Assembly: GCA_900319985.1 (NCBI GenBank)
Contig: ONQL01000008.1
Span: 1-64,000, forward strand
DNA length: 64,000 bases
DNA from: an uncultured Methanobrevibacter sp.
Lineage (GTDB): Archaea > Methanobacteriota > Methanobacteria > Methanobacteriales > Methanobacteriaceae
Direction of reading: 5' to 3'
Shown here: positions 45,740 to 55,840 of the stretch, in pieces
How the letters are laid out: every line of letters starts with the position of its first letter
Numbering within the stretch: the stretch's first letter is position 1
The notes under the pieces: model-generated
What the model was told of the DNA's origin: nothing
The model's database searches: none
The model's input: only the letters and a program-made list of their open reading frames with translations
Made by a program: the position numbers and the translations under genes

Positions 45740-46313
45740 AGAAGAAATTAATGAAATGATTATTCAATGTCCTGTATGCGGCATTGAAGGCGTTGCAAAA
45801 TCCGTGATGAAAGAGCTTGAAATTCCCCATTTCGGCAAGGTTTTAGAAACAACAATACTCTGCCCTTCCTGCGGATTCAAACACAGCGATGTTATAGCTT
45901 TGGAACAGAATGACCCTGCAAAATACATTCTGGAAATAAATAAAAATAATCTATCTATAAGAGTCGTCAGGTCACAGTCCGCAACAATTTCCATACCGGA
46001 AATAGGCGTTAAAGTAGAACCTGGACCAAAATCCGAAGGATATGTAACCAATGTTGAAGGAGTGCTGACACGTTTTGAAAGTGCCGTTAAAAAAGCATTG
46101 AACTTATTTGAGGATGAAGAATCCCAGATTAATGCAAAAAATACTTTGAAAAATATTCAAGAGTTAAAAAAAGGAAATGGTACTGCAACATTAATCATGC
46201 TTGATCCATTCGGACAAAGCAATATAGTAAGTGAAAATGCAGAAATATTGGAAATTCCTGAAGAGGAACTTCGTGAATTAAAAACAGGTTTTAGTAAAAT
46301 TGAAGATAATTAA
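45732..46313 (+). CDS. ZPR1-type zinc finger protein
   Basis: The 193-residue protein has the ZPR1 zinc site: CPVCGIEGVAK then CPSCGFKHSDV (about 13-55), followed by the ZPR1 beta domain with RSQSATISIPEIGVKVEPGP and GVLTRFESAVKKAL. Eukaryotic ZPR1 helps fold translation factor EF1A; archaeal members are of unproven role. It is co-translated with the 2-phosphoglycerate kinase-like gene and converges on the histone-like gene. Confidence 0.9.
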   Translation: MNEEEINEMIIQCPVCGIEGVAKSVMKELEIPHFGKVLETTILCPSCGFKHSDVIALEQNDPAKYILEINKNNLSIRVVRSQSATISIPEIGVKVEPGPKSEGYVTNVEGVLTRFESAVKKALNLFEDEESQINAKNTLKNIQELKKGNGTATLIMLDPFGQSNIVSENAEILEIPEEELRELKTGFSKIEDN

Positions 46314-46319
46314 AGAAGA

Positions 46320-46763
46320 TTATTCTTCTTCAACTTCTTCATCATCGACATTTGCTGAAAAATCAGTGAATGAATCTTCTTCAACAACATCTTTTAATTT
46401 TAAAGTTTTTTGAACATCCATAGCTAATGCATTACAATCTGCTTTAATAGCTTCTAAATGTAATAAAATTCTTTCTTTTTCTTGATTAATCCTTTCAATG
46501 TTAGTGTATGGATAAGTGGATTCTTTAAGCATTTCGTATTCTATAGTGGTGTATGGATAATCATTTAATTGTTTACATACATTTTTTAAAACATCACCTA
46601 AGAATTTGTTCATTTCAACTTTTACCCTTTCCCTAATCATCTTGTCATCATCTAAATTTTCTTTCATTAAACGGACAACTTCAGCTTTAGCGAAAGGTAA
46701 TTTTTCATCATCTTCGTCGATAAATTCTTCGGAAGTTTCATCAATCATTTCTTCTTCAGACAT
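46320..46763 (-). CDS. Probable histone-fold protein with acidic tail and coiled coil
   Basis: The 147-residue protein has an acidic N-terminal tail (1-20), then [22 protein letters not shown] (22-43) and a helix ending [23 protein letters not shown] (64-86). The start LPFA-x-A-x-V-x-R-x-M resembles alpha 1 of archaeal histones, and the spacing fits one histone fold. A helix with heptad-like hydrophobics (about 88-122) and an acidic end follow. The overall charge is negative, unlike DNA-compacting histones. RBS GAGGTG. The fold call is by eye only. Confidence 0.5.
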   Translation of the reverse strand: MSEEEMIDETSEEFIDEDDEKLPFAKAEVVRLMKENLDDDKMIRERVKVEMNKFLGDVLKNVCKQLNDYPYTTIEYEMLKESTYPYTNIERINQEKERILLHLEAIKADCNALAMDVQKTLKLKDVVEEDSFTDFSANVDDEEVEEE

Positions 46764-46825
46764 AATTACACCTCATTTAGTTATTTTAAAATATTGAGTC
46801 TATGTGTAATTTTTTAAAAAAAATT

Positions 46826-46939
46826 ATCAATACATCAATATCTAATTAATAATTTATCAAAAGTTCTATTTAAATGTATTGATTTAATTAGAGAATTGAA
46901 GTAGTATTTAGGCATTTATTAGTACAACTAATAAAATGC
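46826..46939. repeat. Inverted repeats in the gap after the adhesin gene
   Basis: A perfect 10-base inverted repeat ATCAATACAT / ATGTATTGAT (46826-46835 and 46874-46883) is followed by a hairpin GCATTTATTAGT / ACTAATAAAATGC (46912-46939) with one bulged base. They lie between the 3' end of the giant adhesin gene and the start of the histone-like gene. They may be part of the promoter region, a small RNA or remnants; no gene is seen. Confidence 0.45.
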
Positions 46940-46989
46940 TATAAGAGAAAATTAATAATTTTAATAGTTACAAAATTTTAAAAAATCGT

Positions 46990-47025
46990 TTGAAAAAAAT
47001 AAAAAGTAGTAGCGTAAAAGCTACT
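46990..47025 (-). terminator. Terminator of the giant adhesin gene
   Basis: On the minus strand AGTAGC and GCTACT (47008-47025) form a 6-base stem with a 6-base loop, followed by ACTTTTTATTTTTTT, just after the adhesin stop. Confidence 0.5.
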
Positions 47026-47030
47026 TTAAA

Positions 47031-50000
47031 TTATCTTTTCTTTGAGGAATTACCACCAAAAAATATTATTGAACATAACAATGACAATGCCAAAAATACA
47101 AAGGAATTGCCTGTAACATGTTTATTAAGCAAACCAAGAGCATTATTTTCAGATTTATTGTTATTAACAACATTATTTTTAGGATTTGATTTATTGAAGT
47201 CATTAGTGGAATTTTTGTTAGGTATATTGTTTTCAGTTACATTTACTTTTGCTACATCCTTATTATTATTTAAATTATAATCAAATGTATCACTAGTTAC
47301 TGAAACCAAATTCTCAACCATTCCCTTACCAGTAGCAACCGCTTTAATAAATAACTCTGCAGAGTCGCCTGCAGCCAATTTGGTAATTGACCATTCATGA
47401 TTTGATTTATCAAAACTTCCAAGAGTAGTTTTAAATGATTTTAATTTTAATGACTTATCTAAAACTTCATTTACCACAACTCCTTTTGCATCATCAGGCC
47501 CATAATTAGTAAGTTTAATGGAATATTTGACAACATCTCCCAATTTATAGTTATATTTAGAAACGGTTTTGGTTATTGACAAATCACATGCCGGAGCAAC
47601 AAAAATCCATTCCTCATCTTCATTATTTTCCGGATTTAAATCAAACTCGTTTGAATATACACTAGCAATATTTCTAAAGTTGCCAGTTGAAGTTACTTTA
47701 CATATTATTTCCAAATCTTTAACTTCACCAACAGCTAAATCACCAGCATACCAACTACCATCCATATCAATATAACCACTGGATTTGACAAATTCTACAC
47801 CTTTAGGAAGAATATCTCTAATAAAGACATCACTTGCATTATTTGGACCCATATTGGTTATTATGATAATCCATTTAACTAAATCCTTATAATTAGGATT
47901 TGAATTGTTAACAAGTTTATTGATTGATAAATCCACAACCGGAAAGACACAAATCAATTCATCATCCTTATTATTTGACTCATTCCTGTCCACTTCAGAA
48001 GAATTTGCAAATGCTTCGTTAACAATATTGTCTAAACGATTAACTTTACATGATATATTCAAATATACGACCTGATTATTTTTCAATTGACCAATAACCC
48101 ATTTACCACCTACAAATTCCCCGACAGTTGAGGAATAATTGTTGAAAATTAATCCATCATCCAATAAATCATACAAAATGACATTTGTGGCATCATCAGG
48201 ACCATTATTTTTTACAGATATGAACCAAATAATATCTTCACCGAAGAAAGGATATTCGTTAGACACCTGTTTAATAACTTCCAAGTCAACAGTTGTTGGA
48301 ACAGATATGGATTTATTATTTTTATTATTAGTTAAATTAGGGTCAACCTCATCAGCAGTAATTGAAGCCAAATTTGTAATAACCCCAGTTTTATTAACCA
48401 TACAAACAATCTCCAATTTCTCTTCATCGCCATTTTCTAAACAGCACATTGTCCAGATTCCATTATCATAAATTCCTTTACTTGCAGATGAATTAATCAA
48501 TATCAAACCTTTAGGCAAAATATCTTCCACATAAACATCAGTTGCTTTATCTGGACCATTATTTCTAGCAATCAATGTCCATTTAATAGTACTTTGATAA
48601 TTTGGATTAGTATTATTTACCAATTTAATAATTTGAACATCAGCAGTCCTTTCAACATCAATGCTATCATTATGATAATTATTATCCAAATTATAATCAA
48701 ATTCACGACCTGAAACAGAAACATTATTTTGAGTAACACCAGTTGCATTAACACGAGTAACAATATTTAATTGAACAAAAGCATTTGAATTTAATTGGCC
48801 AATATTCCAAATACCAGTTTTAAGATCATATTTACCATTACCATCATCATCAACCCAAATTAAAGATTTAGGAAGAACATCGATGACTTTAACTTCATGT
48901 GCAACATCCGGACCATTGTTTCTAACAATAATATTCCAATTAACAATGTCCCCATAATTCGGATTGGTTACATTGGCCTTCTTAATTACTTCTAAATCAC
49001 AAGCAGGATTGACAAATACAGATGCATTATCTTTATTATTTGACAAATCAGAATCATACTCATATCCAGTTATATTAGCAAAATTAACGATAGTGCCTGT
49101 ACGATTTACTTTAGAAATTATTTCTACTTTCAATTTTTCACCGACAGACAAAGTACCAATATTTATTACACCATCAGAATATGTTCCTTTTTCCAAAATG
49201 GAATCGATATAAATGAATCCTTCTGGAAGAATATCAACCACAACCACATCATGTGCGATATCCGGACCATTATTAGTTATCATCAATGTCCATTTAACTA
49301 ACTGATTGAAATTAGTACTTGACACATTAGACACTTTAATAATTGATAAATCTGAAGAAGGACTGACCTTGATAATTTCAGAATCGTTATTATTTGTCAA
49401 ATCATAATCAAACTCACTGCCATTGACGGAAACATTGTTCATTATAATTCCAGTGGAATTAACTTTACAGACAATATTTAACATAATTTCATCACCCGGA
49501 TTCAATGTACCAATATTCCAAACTCCAGTATCAGGATTATAATTCTGAGTATTATTATACCAAATCAAAGATTTAGGAAGAACATCAATAACCTCCACAT
49601 TATGAGCTATATCCGGACCATTGTTTCTAACTTTAATACTCCAGTTAACAAAATCACCATAATTAGGATTAGTGTTATTTACAGATTTTATAACTTCCAA
49701 ATCACAGGCAGGAAGAACATTTATTAATTTTTCATCAAAGTTATTAGTCAAATCAAAATCATATTCATTAGATGTTACATTAACATTGTTAACAATTTTT
49801 CCGGTTTTATTTACAACAGTGTAAATATTAACAATGATTGTTTCACCAACATCCAACTTATCAATATTTAAAATTCCAGTTACTGGATCATATTGATTGT
49901 TAGTATCATCATCAATCCAAATCAAACCTTCAGGCAATACATCCCTTACAACAACACCAGTTGCATCATTAGGTCCGTTATTAGTAATATTCAATGTCCA

Positions 50001-52001
50001 GATAACTACATCTTCATAGTTATAAGATTCAGATTTAGTTAATTTTTTAACTTGATTATCAACTTTTGGAATGACATTAAATGTAGTTTTATTGGTTATT
50101 GCCTTGTAGTAAGTATCCTCATAATGTCTAGCAGTTACATAGTATTTACCAGGTTTCAATCCAGCAAATTTCTCTGAAACTTCACCAAGATAATTAGAGT
50201 TTAATGTTTTATTAAAAATGATGGTGCCATCATCCTTTTCAATTGTTAATAAAATACCCATATTATATTCACGGTCATCTTGATATAAAATACCCATATT
50301 TGTTGCTCCATTAACAGGATATTCCCCATCAATTTGAATATTTGAATACTCTGCAGCATTGTAAATAGCATTAGATACAGCCAAATCACCATATTTCCCA
50401 ATATTATTTCCACCATGAATAATTGATTTGATAACCTCAACATCACCGTAATAAATATCTTTAGCAAAAATTGGCAACAAATATACCCATGCCTGGTTTT
50501 GATATAAGGTATTATTTGATAACCTTAATTTTTTACCAAATTTATCGTAATAAATTGCACTTCCATTTCTTGCAGTATTGAATAAAAAATTGCTATTTTC
50601 AATATTTGCATTTGTACTATTTACGTAAATAGCTCCACCCAATCCTTCATCATATTTATCGAAATCAGGAATAGCACTATTATTCATAAATGAAGATTCT
50701 GAAATTAATGTACTTTTACCATTTATAAATATAGCACCACCATCAGTTTCAGCAATATTTCCTTTAAATGATGAATTTGAGAAAATAACTGATGTTGCAA
50801 CTACATTAGCTGCACCTCCATTCACATATGCATAATTATTATTGAAATTAGAATCAGTGATTTTAATATTTTCACCAACTAACTGAACTGCACCTCCCAA
50901 AGGGGCAATATTGCCTTCAAAACTACAATTATTAATGTCCAAATCCATAGTTTTATCAAAGAAATATCCAGTAGATAATGCACCACCAAACTCATTAGCA
51001 GTATTATTAATAAAAATACAATTACTAATTGATCCAGAAGCATGATAGGTTAATGCACCACCTTCATCCGCAGAATTATTAATAAAGATACAACCATCAT
51101 AAATCACCCCATCTCGAATACATCCAGCGCCACCATGAGTATGAGCACTATCAGAATATACGGAATTATTAATAAATATACAGTTAAGTACATAAGCAGT
51201 ACTTGGATTATCCATACTCATTTGAATTGCACCACCGAAAGACTGATTGCCAAAATCATTATGAGCACTATTTGATACAAAAACCGAATTTTTAACCGTA
51301 GAATTATTTCCATATAAACATACTGCGCCGGCAATTACAGCAGAGTTATTTATAAACTTACAATTATCCACAACAACATTTACGCAACGAGTATCATTAT
51401 AAACACTTGCAATCGCTCCACCCCTTTCATATGCATTATTATTTTCAAATGCACAATTTACAATTTGAACATCATCCGCATAAGTGAAAATTGCGCCTCC
51501 AACTCTTGAATACGCATTAATAAATTTTATATTCTTAATTACTGTCCCCGAAGCTTTGGACCCAATTGAAAAAATTTGAGTAAAATTTTTAGCATCAAGA
51601 ACAGCAGAAGATGTACCTGTAATAGTCAATTGTTTATTAATGGAAATGCGGTCTGAACTACTCCCAGCACTGTACTTTCCATTCAAAACTATCTCATCAC
51701 CTTTCTCTGCTTTATTAATCACATTTTGTATATCTTTAAAAGTACCTCCTTTAACTTCATAAGACTTTGATAATAATATATTTCCAGACTGAATCTCATC
51801 TAAATTTACCAAACCCTCTTGAGAATTTTCTAGCGTATCTTCAACATCTAATCCAATTTCCATCCCCTTACCAGTTTCATTTAAATCCACAGCATATGAA
51901 TCGCCAATAGTAGATCCAAATGTTGTGAAAATTAAACAAACGAATAGCAATGAAATTAAGAAATTTTTGCTAATAGCCATATTTTGAATTTTTTTCAACA
52001 T
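47031..52001 (-). CDS. Giant adhesin-like surface protein (beta-helix plus eight DUF11 repeats)
   Basis: The 1656-residue protein has an N-terminal signal/anchor (about 10-33), a right-handed parallel beta-helix region (about 75-545) with many GGAI and NNSA-type turns as in polymorphic surface proteins, and a transthyretin-like connector. Eight DUF11 repeats of about 117 residues follow (each with WxxxxxNxGPDxAxxVxxxDxLP), then a Lys/Asn-rich stretch, a C-terminal membrane segment and the basic tail GGNSSKKR. It should extend from the pseudomurein wall. RBS AAAGGTGATTAA is 3 bases from the ATG. Confidence 0.93.
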   Translation of the reverse strand: MLKKIQNMAISKNFLISLLFVCLIFTTFGSTIGDSYAVDLNETGKGMEIGLDVEDTLENSQEGLVNLDEIQSGNILLSKSYEVKGGTFKDIQNVINKAEKGDEIVLNGKYSAGSSSDRISINKQLTITGTSSAVLDAKNFTQIFSIGSKASGTVIKNIKFINAYSRVGGAIFTYADDVQIVNCAFENNNAYERGGAIASVYNDTRCVNVVVDNCKFINNSAVIAGAVCLYGNNSTVKNSVFVSNSAHNDFGNQSFGGAIQMSMDNPSTAYVLNCIFINNSVYSDSAHTHGGAGCIRDGVIYDGCIFINNSADEGGALTYHASGSISNCIFINNTANEFGGALSTGYFFDKTMDLDINNCSFEGNIAPLGGAVQLVGENIKITDSNFNNNYAYVNGGAANVVATSVIFSNSSFKGNIAETDGGAIFINGKSTLISESSFMNNSAIPDFDKYDEGLGGAIYVNSTNANIENSNFLFNTARNGSAIYYDKFGKKLRLSNNTLYQNQAWVYLLPIFAKDIYYGDVEVIKSIIHGGNNIGKYGDLAVSNAIYNAAEYSNIQIDGEYPVNGATNMGILYQDDREYNMGILLTIEKDDGTIIFNKTLNSNYLGEVSEKFAGLKPGKYYVTARHYEDTYYKAITNKTTFNVIPKVDNQVKKLTKSESYNYEDVVIWTLNITNNGPNDATGVVVRDVLPEGLIWIDDDTNNQYDPVTGILNIDKLDVGETIIVNIYTVVNKTGKIVNNVNVTSNEYDFDLTNNFDEKLINVLPACDLEVIKSVNNTNPNYGDFVNWSIKVRNNGPDIAHNVEVIDVLPKSLIWYNNTQNYNPDTGVWNIGTLNPGDEIMLNIVCKVNSTGIIMNNVSVNGSEFDYDLTNNNDSEIIKVSPSSDLSIIKVSNVSSTNFNQLVKWTLMITNNGPDIAHDVVVVDILPEGFIYIDSILEKGTYSDGVINIGTLSVGEKLKVEIISKVNRTGTIVNFANITGYEYDSDLSNNKDNASVFVNPACDLEVIKKANVTNPNYGDIVNWNIIVRNNGPDVAHEVKVIDVLPKSLIWVDDDGNGKYDLKTGIWNIGQLNSNAFVQLNIVTRVNATGVTQNNVSVSGREFDYNLDNNYHNDSIDVERTADVQIIKLVNNTNPNYQSTIKWTLIARNNGPDKATDVYVEDILPKGLILINSSASKGIYDNGIWTMCCLENGDEEKLEIVCMVNKTGVITNLASITADEVDPNLTNNKNNKSISVPTTVDLEVIKQVSNEYPFFGEDIIWFISVKNNGPDDATNVILYDLLDDGLIFNNYSSTVGEFVGGKWVIGQLKNNQVVYLNISCKVNRLDNIVNEAFANSSEVDRNESNNKDDELICVFPVVDLSINKLVNNSNPNYKDLVKWIIIITNMGPNNASDVFIRDILPKGVEFVKSSGYIDMDGSWYAGDLAVGEVKDLEIICKVTSTGNFRNIASVYSNEFDLNPENNEDEEWIFVAPACDLSITKTVSKYNYKLGDVVKYSIKLTNYGPDDAKGVVVNEVLDKSLKLKSFKTTLGSFDKSNHEWSITKLAAGDSAELFIKAVATGKGMVENLVSVTSDTFDYNLNNNKDVAKVNVTENNIPNKNSTNDFNKSNPKNNVVNNNKSENNALGLLNKHVTGNSFVFLALSLLCSIIFFGGNSSKKR

Positions 52002-52465
52002 TTAATCACCTTTTGAGGACGATGACAAAATACTATTAATTAACAAAAGCTATTAACCAGCAATTAAACTTTTTAATTTAATTTAAATTCTAAAAAGAAT
52101 ACTTTATCCATATAAAATTTAAACAATAATTTTAAAATCATTAGAAAAACTATTTCTTAGCATTCTAGCACAATATATTTTTTTCAAATATCTGCTCAAA
52201 GTTTAAAATTAAACCAATTTTACATGCAAAAATAAACTTTTTTAAAAACTCATCATATTTAACTTAAAATAAAAGATAACCTCCTATAAATCCTCAAAAT
52301 GAGTATTAAACTCCAATATATTTAAATTTTTTCTTAAAAACGACTGCAATTTCTTATTTATAAAAAATATTAGATTCAAAAATAAACTTGATAAAAGATT
52401 ATGAAAAAAAATATTTTATCTATAAAATAAATATTAAATTATAGTAAAAGGTTAAGGTAATTGAC
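52002..52465. promoter_or_regulatory. 464-base AT-rich divergent promoter region
   Basis: This gap separates two surface-protein genes. TATA-like sequences occur (TTTATAAAAAATA at about 52357; TCTATAAAATAAATATTAA near 52428), but no gene, repeat or clear operator. An AGGAGG-like element on the minus strand near 52282 leads to no open frame. Confidence 0.45.
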
Positions 52466-53596
52466 ATGAAGAAAAAAATTGCAATATTTCTTATGGCATT
52501 ATTATTAATTGCGCCAGTAATGCAGGACGTTACTGCAACTAAGACTGTTTTCATTACAACAGACAATATAGTTGATCATGATTTTGATGTCAGATTAATA
52601 ACAGCCATTAAAAACTATGTACAAGAATTGAGTGGTGGACAACTCCAAGTGATAATCGATAACGAAGCCCCAGCACCTGGCGAAGGTTATCGATCAATAG
52701 CAGTGACAAGTGATGTGAGTATAGATCTGGCGGCTTCGGATGCTGGAAACTATTTGCAATTAGCAAATTATAGTGCAAATTCAAATAAACAAATTGTTTT
52801 TGTCAATATCGGAAATTATGATTTAGATAATTCTTCAAACTTCCTTAGAAGAGCATGGGACGATAATTATACTAATGAAAGTTTTGCTGGAGTTCATGAC
52901 CCTGGAAAACTTCTCAGAAATTCGGGAATATACTATGTCCAACCTGCGAAAAAATATCCTGATAAATTTAAGGATGGTATTTTATCCAGTTATGACGATA
53001 AAATGGCCAAAGAAATTTCTCAAGAAATAGTTGACATAATCAATACCCACGATAATGAAACTAAGGTGCTTAGTAACGAACTAATTGTAAAAAATAACAT
53101 TCCACCAAAAGGAATGGCAGATGCAAGTAAAGCATTAATAAATAGTGGAGATAAAGAATTTAAAGGTCCATACGGAGCATACACCGGACCACAATTGTTA
53201 TATCAGACCAGTTCATATTTAAACGGTAACGGATTAGACATCCCTAAGACATTTGGAGAACCAGAAAATCCGATGGGCATTTCAATATTTAACAAAGGCA
53301 CATACACAATTTCAGACTATTTCAAAATGGGAGGAATAGTAAGAAATTATATGGATGAACATGGAAAAGCCCCAGACTATATTGATTATAAGGGAGCTAA
53401 AATCGGTTATTACGATTTATTATATAACTTTGCAAAAATAACCCAGAATCATACAGATACCTATCATATGGGCTTTGATAGCGAATATCACTTCGACAGA
53501 GTGAATAATTCATTCCTATTAGATGTATTCCCATTCATATTAATATTATTCATATTATTCGTGACATATCTGATTTATAAACGGATAAGAAGGTAG
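52466..53596 (+). CDS. Pseudomurein-binding repeat surface protein
   Basis: The 376-residue protein has a signal peptide (1-25) and an N-terminal domain of unknown type (30-200) with LQVIIDNEAPAPGEGYR. A pseudomurein-binding-repeat region lies near 270-322 (YTISDYFKMGGIVRNYMDEHGKAPDYI), and a C-terminal membrane segment (about 353-372) precedes KRIRR. It therefore binds the cell wall outside while anchored in the membrane. The N-terminal domain, which recurs in Methanobrevibacter wall proteins, may act on the wall. Confidence 0.88.
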   Translation: MKKKIAIFLMALLLIAPVMQDVTATKTVFITTDNIVDHDFDVRLITAIKNYVQELSGGQLQVIIDNEAPAPGEGYRSIAVTSDVSIDLAASDAGNYLQLANYSANSNKQIVFVNIGNYDLDNSSNFLRRAWDDNYTNESFAGVHDPGKLLRNSGIYYVQPAKKYPDKFKDGILSSYDDKMAKEISQEIVDIINTHDNETKVLSNELIVKNNIPPKGMADASKALINSGDKEFKGPYGAYTGPQLLYQTSSYLNGNGLDIPKTFGEPENPMGISIFNKGTYTISDYFKMGGIVRNYMDEHGKAPDYIDYKGAKIGYYDLLYNFAKITQNHTDTYHMGFDSEYHFDRVNNSFLLDVFPFILILFILFVTYLIYKRIRR

Positions 53597-53670
53597 ACAT
53601 TAAATATAATAAAATACAAAATGTTAATGTTCATTAATAAATGAATAATAAAACATAGAAGGGAGAATAA

Positions 53671-54354
53671 ATGAAAAGATATATTGCGGAATTAATAGGA
53701 ACTATGGTTCTTGTCCTATTCGGATGTGGAAGTGCAGCTGTAGCTGGAACCCTTTTAGGTAATCTTGGTATAGCAATGGCTTTTGGATTATCTATTGTTG
53801 CTATGGCTTATGTAATCGGAGATATATCCGGTTGTCATATCAATCCTGCAGTTTCCATCGGAATGTGGATTGATGGAAGAATGGAAGCAAAAGACTTAAT
53901 TATGTACATCGTATTCCAATGTATAGGTGCAATAATTGGTATTGCACTTCTTGCAGCTATCATCAACTCTGCTCCAAGTCTTGGAGGATACGCTGTAACA
54001 GGATTAGGTCAAAATGGATTTGGATCTGCATCACTCGTCGGCCTTAATGTCACAGGTGCAATCATTGTGGAAATTATCTTAACTTTTGTATTTGTATTCA
54101 CAGTACTTGGAGTTACCAAAAAAGCAGAAAACGCAACTATTGCAGGTATTGTTATTGGTTTAACCTTAGCATTTGTACATATTATGGGAATTCCATTAAC
54201 CGGTACTTCTGTTAACCCTGCACGTAGTTTAGCACCGGCATTATTCATAGGAGGACAAGCTCTCCAGCAAGTTTGGGTATTTATTTTAGCCCCTATCGTA
54301 GGTGCAGTAATTGCAGGTCTTTTATACAAAGGTTTAATTTCAGAGGATGCTTAA
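53671..54354 (+). CDS. aqpM: Aquaporin AqpM
   Basis: The 227-residue MIP-family channel has six membrane segments and two NPA boxes, GCHINPAVSIG (about 54-64) and TSVNPARSLAPALF (about 178-191). Archaeal AqpM conducts water and, weakly, glycerol and possibly small gases such as CO2 or H2S. RBS GGGAGAATAA. It is followed by a strong terminator and is not in an operon. Confidence 0.95.
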   Translation: MKRYIAELIGTMVLVLFGCGSAAVAGTLLGNLGIAMAFGLSIVAMAYVIGDISGCHINPAVSIGMWIDGRMEAKDLIMYIVFQCIGAIIGIALLAAIINSAPSLGGYAVTGLGQNGFGSASLVGLNVTGAIIVEIILTFVFVFTVLGVTKKAENATIAGIVIGLTLAFVHIMGIPLTGTSVNPARSLAPALFIGGQALQQVWVFILAPIVGAVIAGLLYKGLISEDA

Positions 54355-54380
54355 ATCCTCTAACTTTTTTTATTTTATAT
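54342..54380 (+). terminator. Terminator of aqpM
   Basis: AGAGGAT (54342-54348) and ATCCTCT (54355-54361) form a perfect 7-base stem with a 6-base loop, spanning the aqpM stop codon and followed by AACTTTTTTTATTTTAT. Confidence 0.7.
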
Positions 54381-55067
54381 TTCAAAACTTCCAATATAAG
54401 TATATCCTTTAATTTTTTCAAAATCAGTTTTAATATTGAATTTAAACGTATTTTCGTTAGCCAGATACATATGGGCCAAAGCGATTCCCATATCAATCGG
54501 ATTCCATTTTTTAAGGATTTGTCTTTTTAAAATATTTTGTTTAACCTGATATACATCAAAACCATTGCCACTATGTTTAAAATACCATGGCTGTGAGTTA
54601 ATAGCTGATGGCGCCAATTGTGCAGGTATTAAATTCTCATCAGCAAAATCACTAATTTCGGATAATTTTTTTCGTTTAAAATCAGCTACATCCCTAGTCT
54701 TATTATCGGATTTTCCAAATGCAATTAGAATTATAAAATCAGGGTCTTTCTTTTTAACTGAAGCCATTCCGACCCAACAGCTCCCAATATCAATGCTTTG
54801 TAAAAAAAGGGAAACCTGTTGAAAAATAAATCCAATATTTTCCAGATAATTTTCTTTTCTCTCAGAATATAATGCCAAGTAATATGGTGCACTCCAAGGA
54901 GTTTTAATCTTAACCTCATCTTTTTTAAGAATCTTATACCTATAACTAATCTCACTATTTAATGGTTTAACATGGGCTATAAAGTCATGAATAGGTTCCA
55001 TATCAATTACATCATCAACATACTTACGACAAGATTTCCTAAGATATATCTGATTGACTAAATTCAT
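54375..55067 (-). CDS. Nitroreductase-family flavoprotein
   Basis: The 230-residue protein has the FMN-binding start of nitroreductases, IYLRKSCRKY, and LAPSAINSQPWYF with the conserved PSA-x-N-x-Q-PW segment, and DIGSCWVGMAS. It belongs to the atypical TM1586-like nitroreductases. The substrate is not known. It converges on aqpM. RBS AAGGTGA. Confidence 0.85.
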   Translation of the reverse strand: MNLVNQIYLRKSCRKYVDDVIDMEPIHDFIAHVKPLNSEISYRYKILKKDEVKIKTPWSAPYYLALYSERKENYLENIGFIFQQVSLFLQSIDIGSCWVGMASVKKKDPDFIILIAFGKSDNKTRDVADFKRKKLSEISDFADENLIPAQLAPSAINSQPWYFKHSGNGFDVYQVKQNILKRQILKKWNPIDMGIALAHMYLANENTFKFNIKTDFEKIKGYTYIGSFEI

Positions 55068-55154
55068 CGAAAATCACCTTTATACTAATCTATATTTCAT
55101 ACAATATAAAATTTAAATAATATTGAAATGATATATTATATATAAGGTGAATTT

Positions 55155-55832
55155 ATGAAGATTGTTATTGCAATTGGAGGATCTATATTATTAAAAGAAT
55201 ATGATTGTAAAAAATTCCAAGAGTATAGTGATATCTTAAAAGACCTCTCAAAAGAACACAAATTATTTGTTGTTGTAGGTGGTGGAAAACCTGCAAGAGA
55301 ATATATTGGAGTAGTTCGTGATTTGGGTGCTGGAGAAGCACAATGCGACGATATTGGAATAGAAGTTACAAGAATAAATGCTAAACTGTTATTATCTGCA
55401 CTTGGAGATGTGGCATACCAAAGAGTACCTCATAACTTCCAGGAAGCATTGGAATTCTCAGCTAGTGGAAAGATTATCGTTATGGGCGGAACTGAACCAG
55501 CACACAGTACAGACGCAGTATCTGCAATTCTTGCTGAATATATTCATGCTGATAAATTAATCAATTTAACTTCAGTTGATGGAATGTATACTAAAGATCC
55601 AAATAAATTTGATGATGCTGAACTTGTTCCGGAAATCTCTGCAACTGATTTGCTTGAATTTTTAAGTGGAAAAGACATGAAAGCTGGAACCTACGAATTT
55701 TTCGACACAACAGCTGTTCAAATGATTAAAAGGTCAAATTTGGAAACTGTCATCACAAACGGTTTTGAACCTGAAAACCTTATAAAAGCTGTTAATGGTG
55801 AAAAAATAGGTACTAAAGTTATAAGTGAATAG
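55155..55832 (+). CDS. pyrH: UMP kinase (archaeal type)
   Basis: The 225-residue amino-acid-kinase-fold protein has [42 protein letters not shown] and [13 protein letters not shown], and ends GEKIGTKVI. It makes UDP from UMP. It is the first gene of a run continuing with tatD, DUF2116 and YbjQ genes. Confidence 0.96.
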   Translation: MKIVIAIGGSILLKEYDCKKFQEYSDILKDLSKEHKLFVVVGGGKPAREYIGVVRDLGAGEAQCDDIGIEVTRINAKLLLSALGDVAYQRVPHNFQEALEFSASGKIIVMGGTEPAHSTDAVSAILAEYIHADKLINLTSVDGMYTKDPNKFDDAELVPEISATDLLEFLSGKDMKAGTYEFFDTTAVQMIKRSNLETVITNGFEPENLIKAVNGEKIGTKVISE

Positions 55833-55840
55833 GTGATTAA

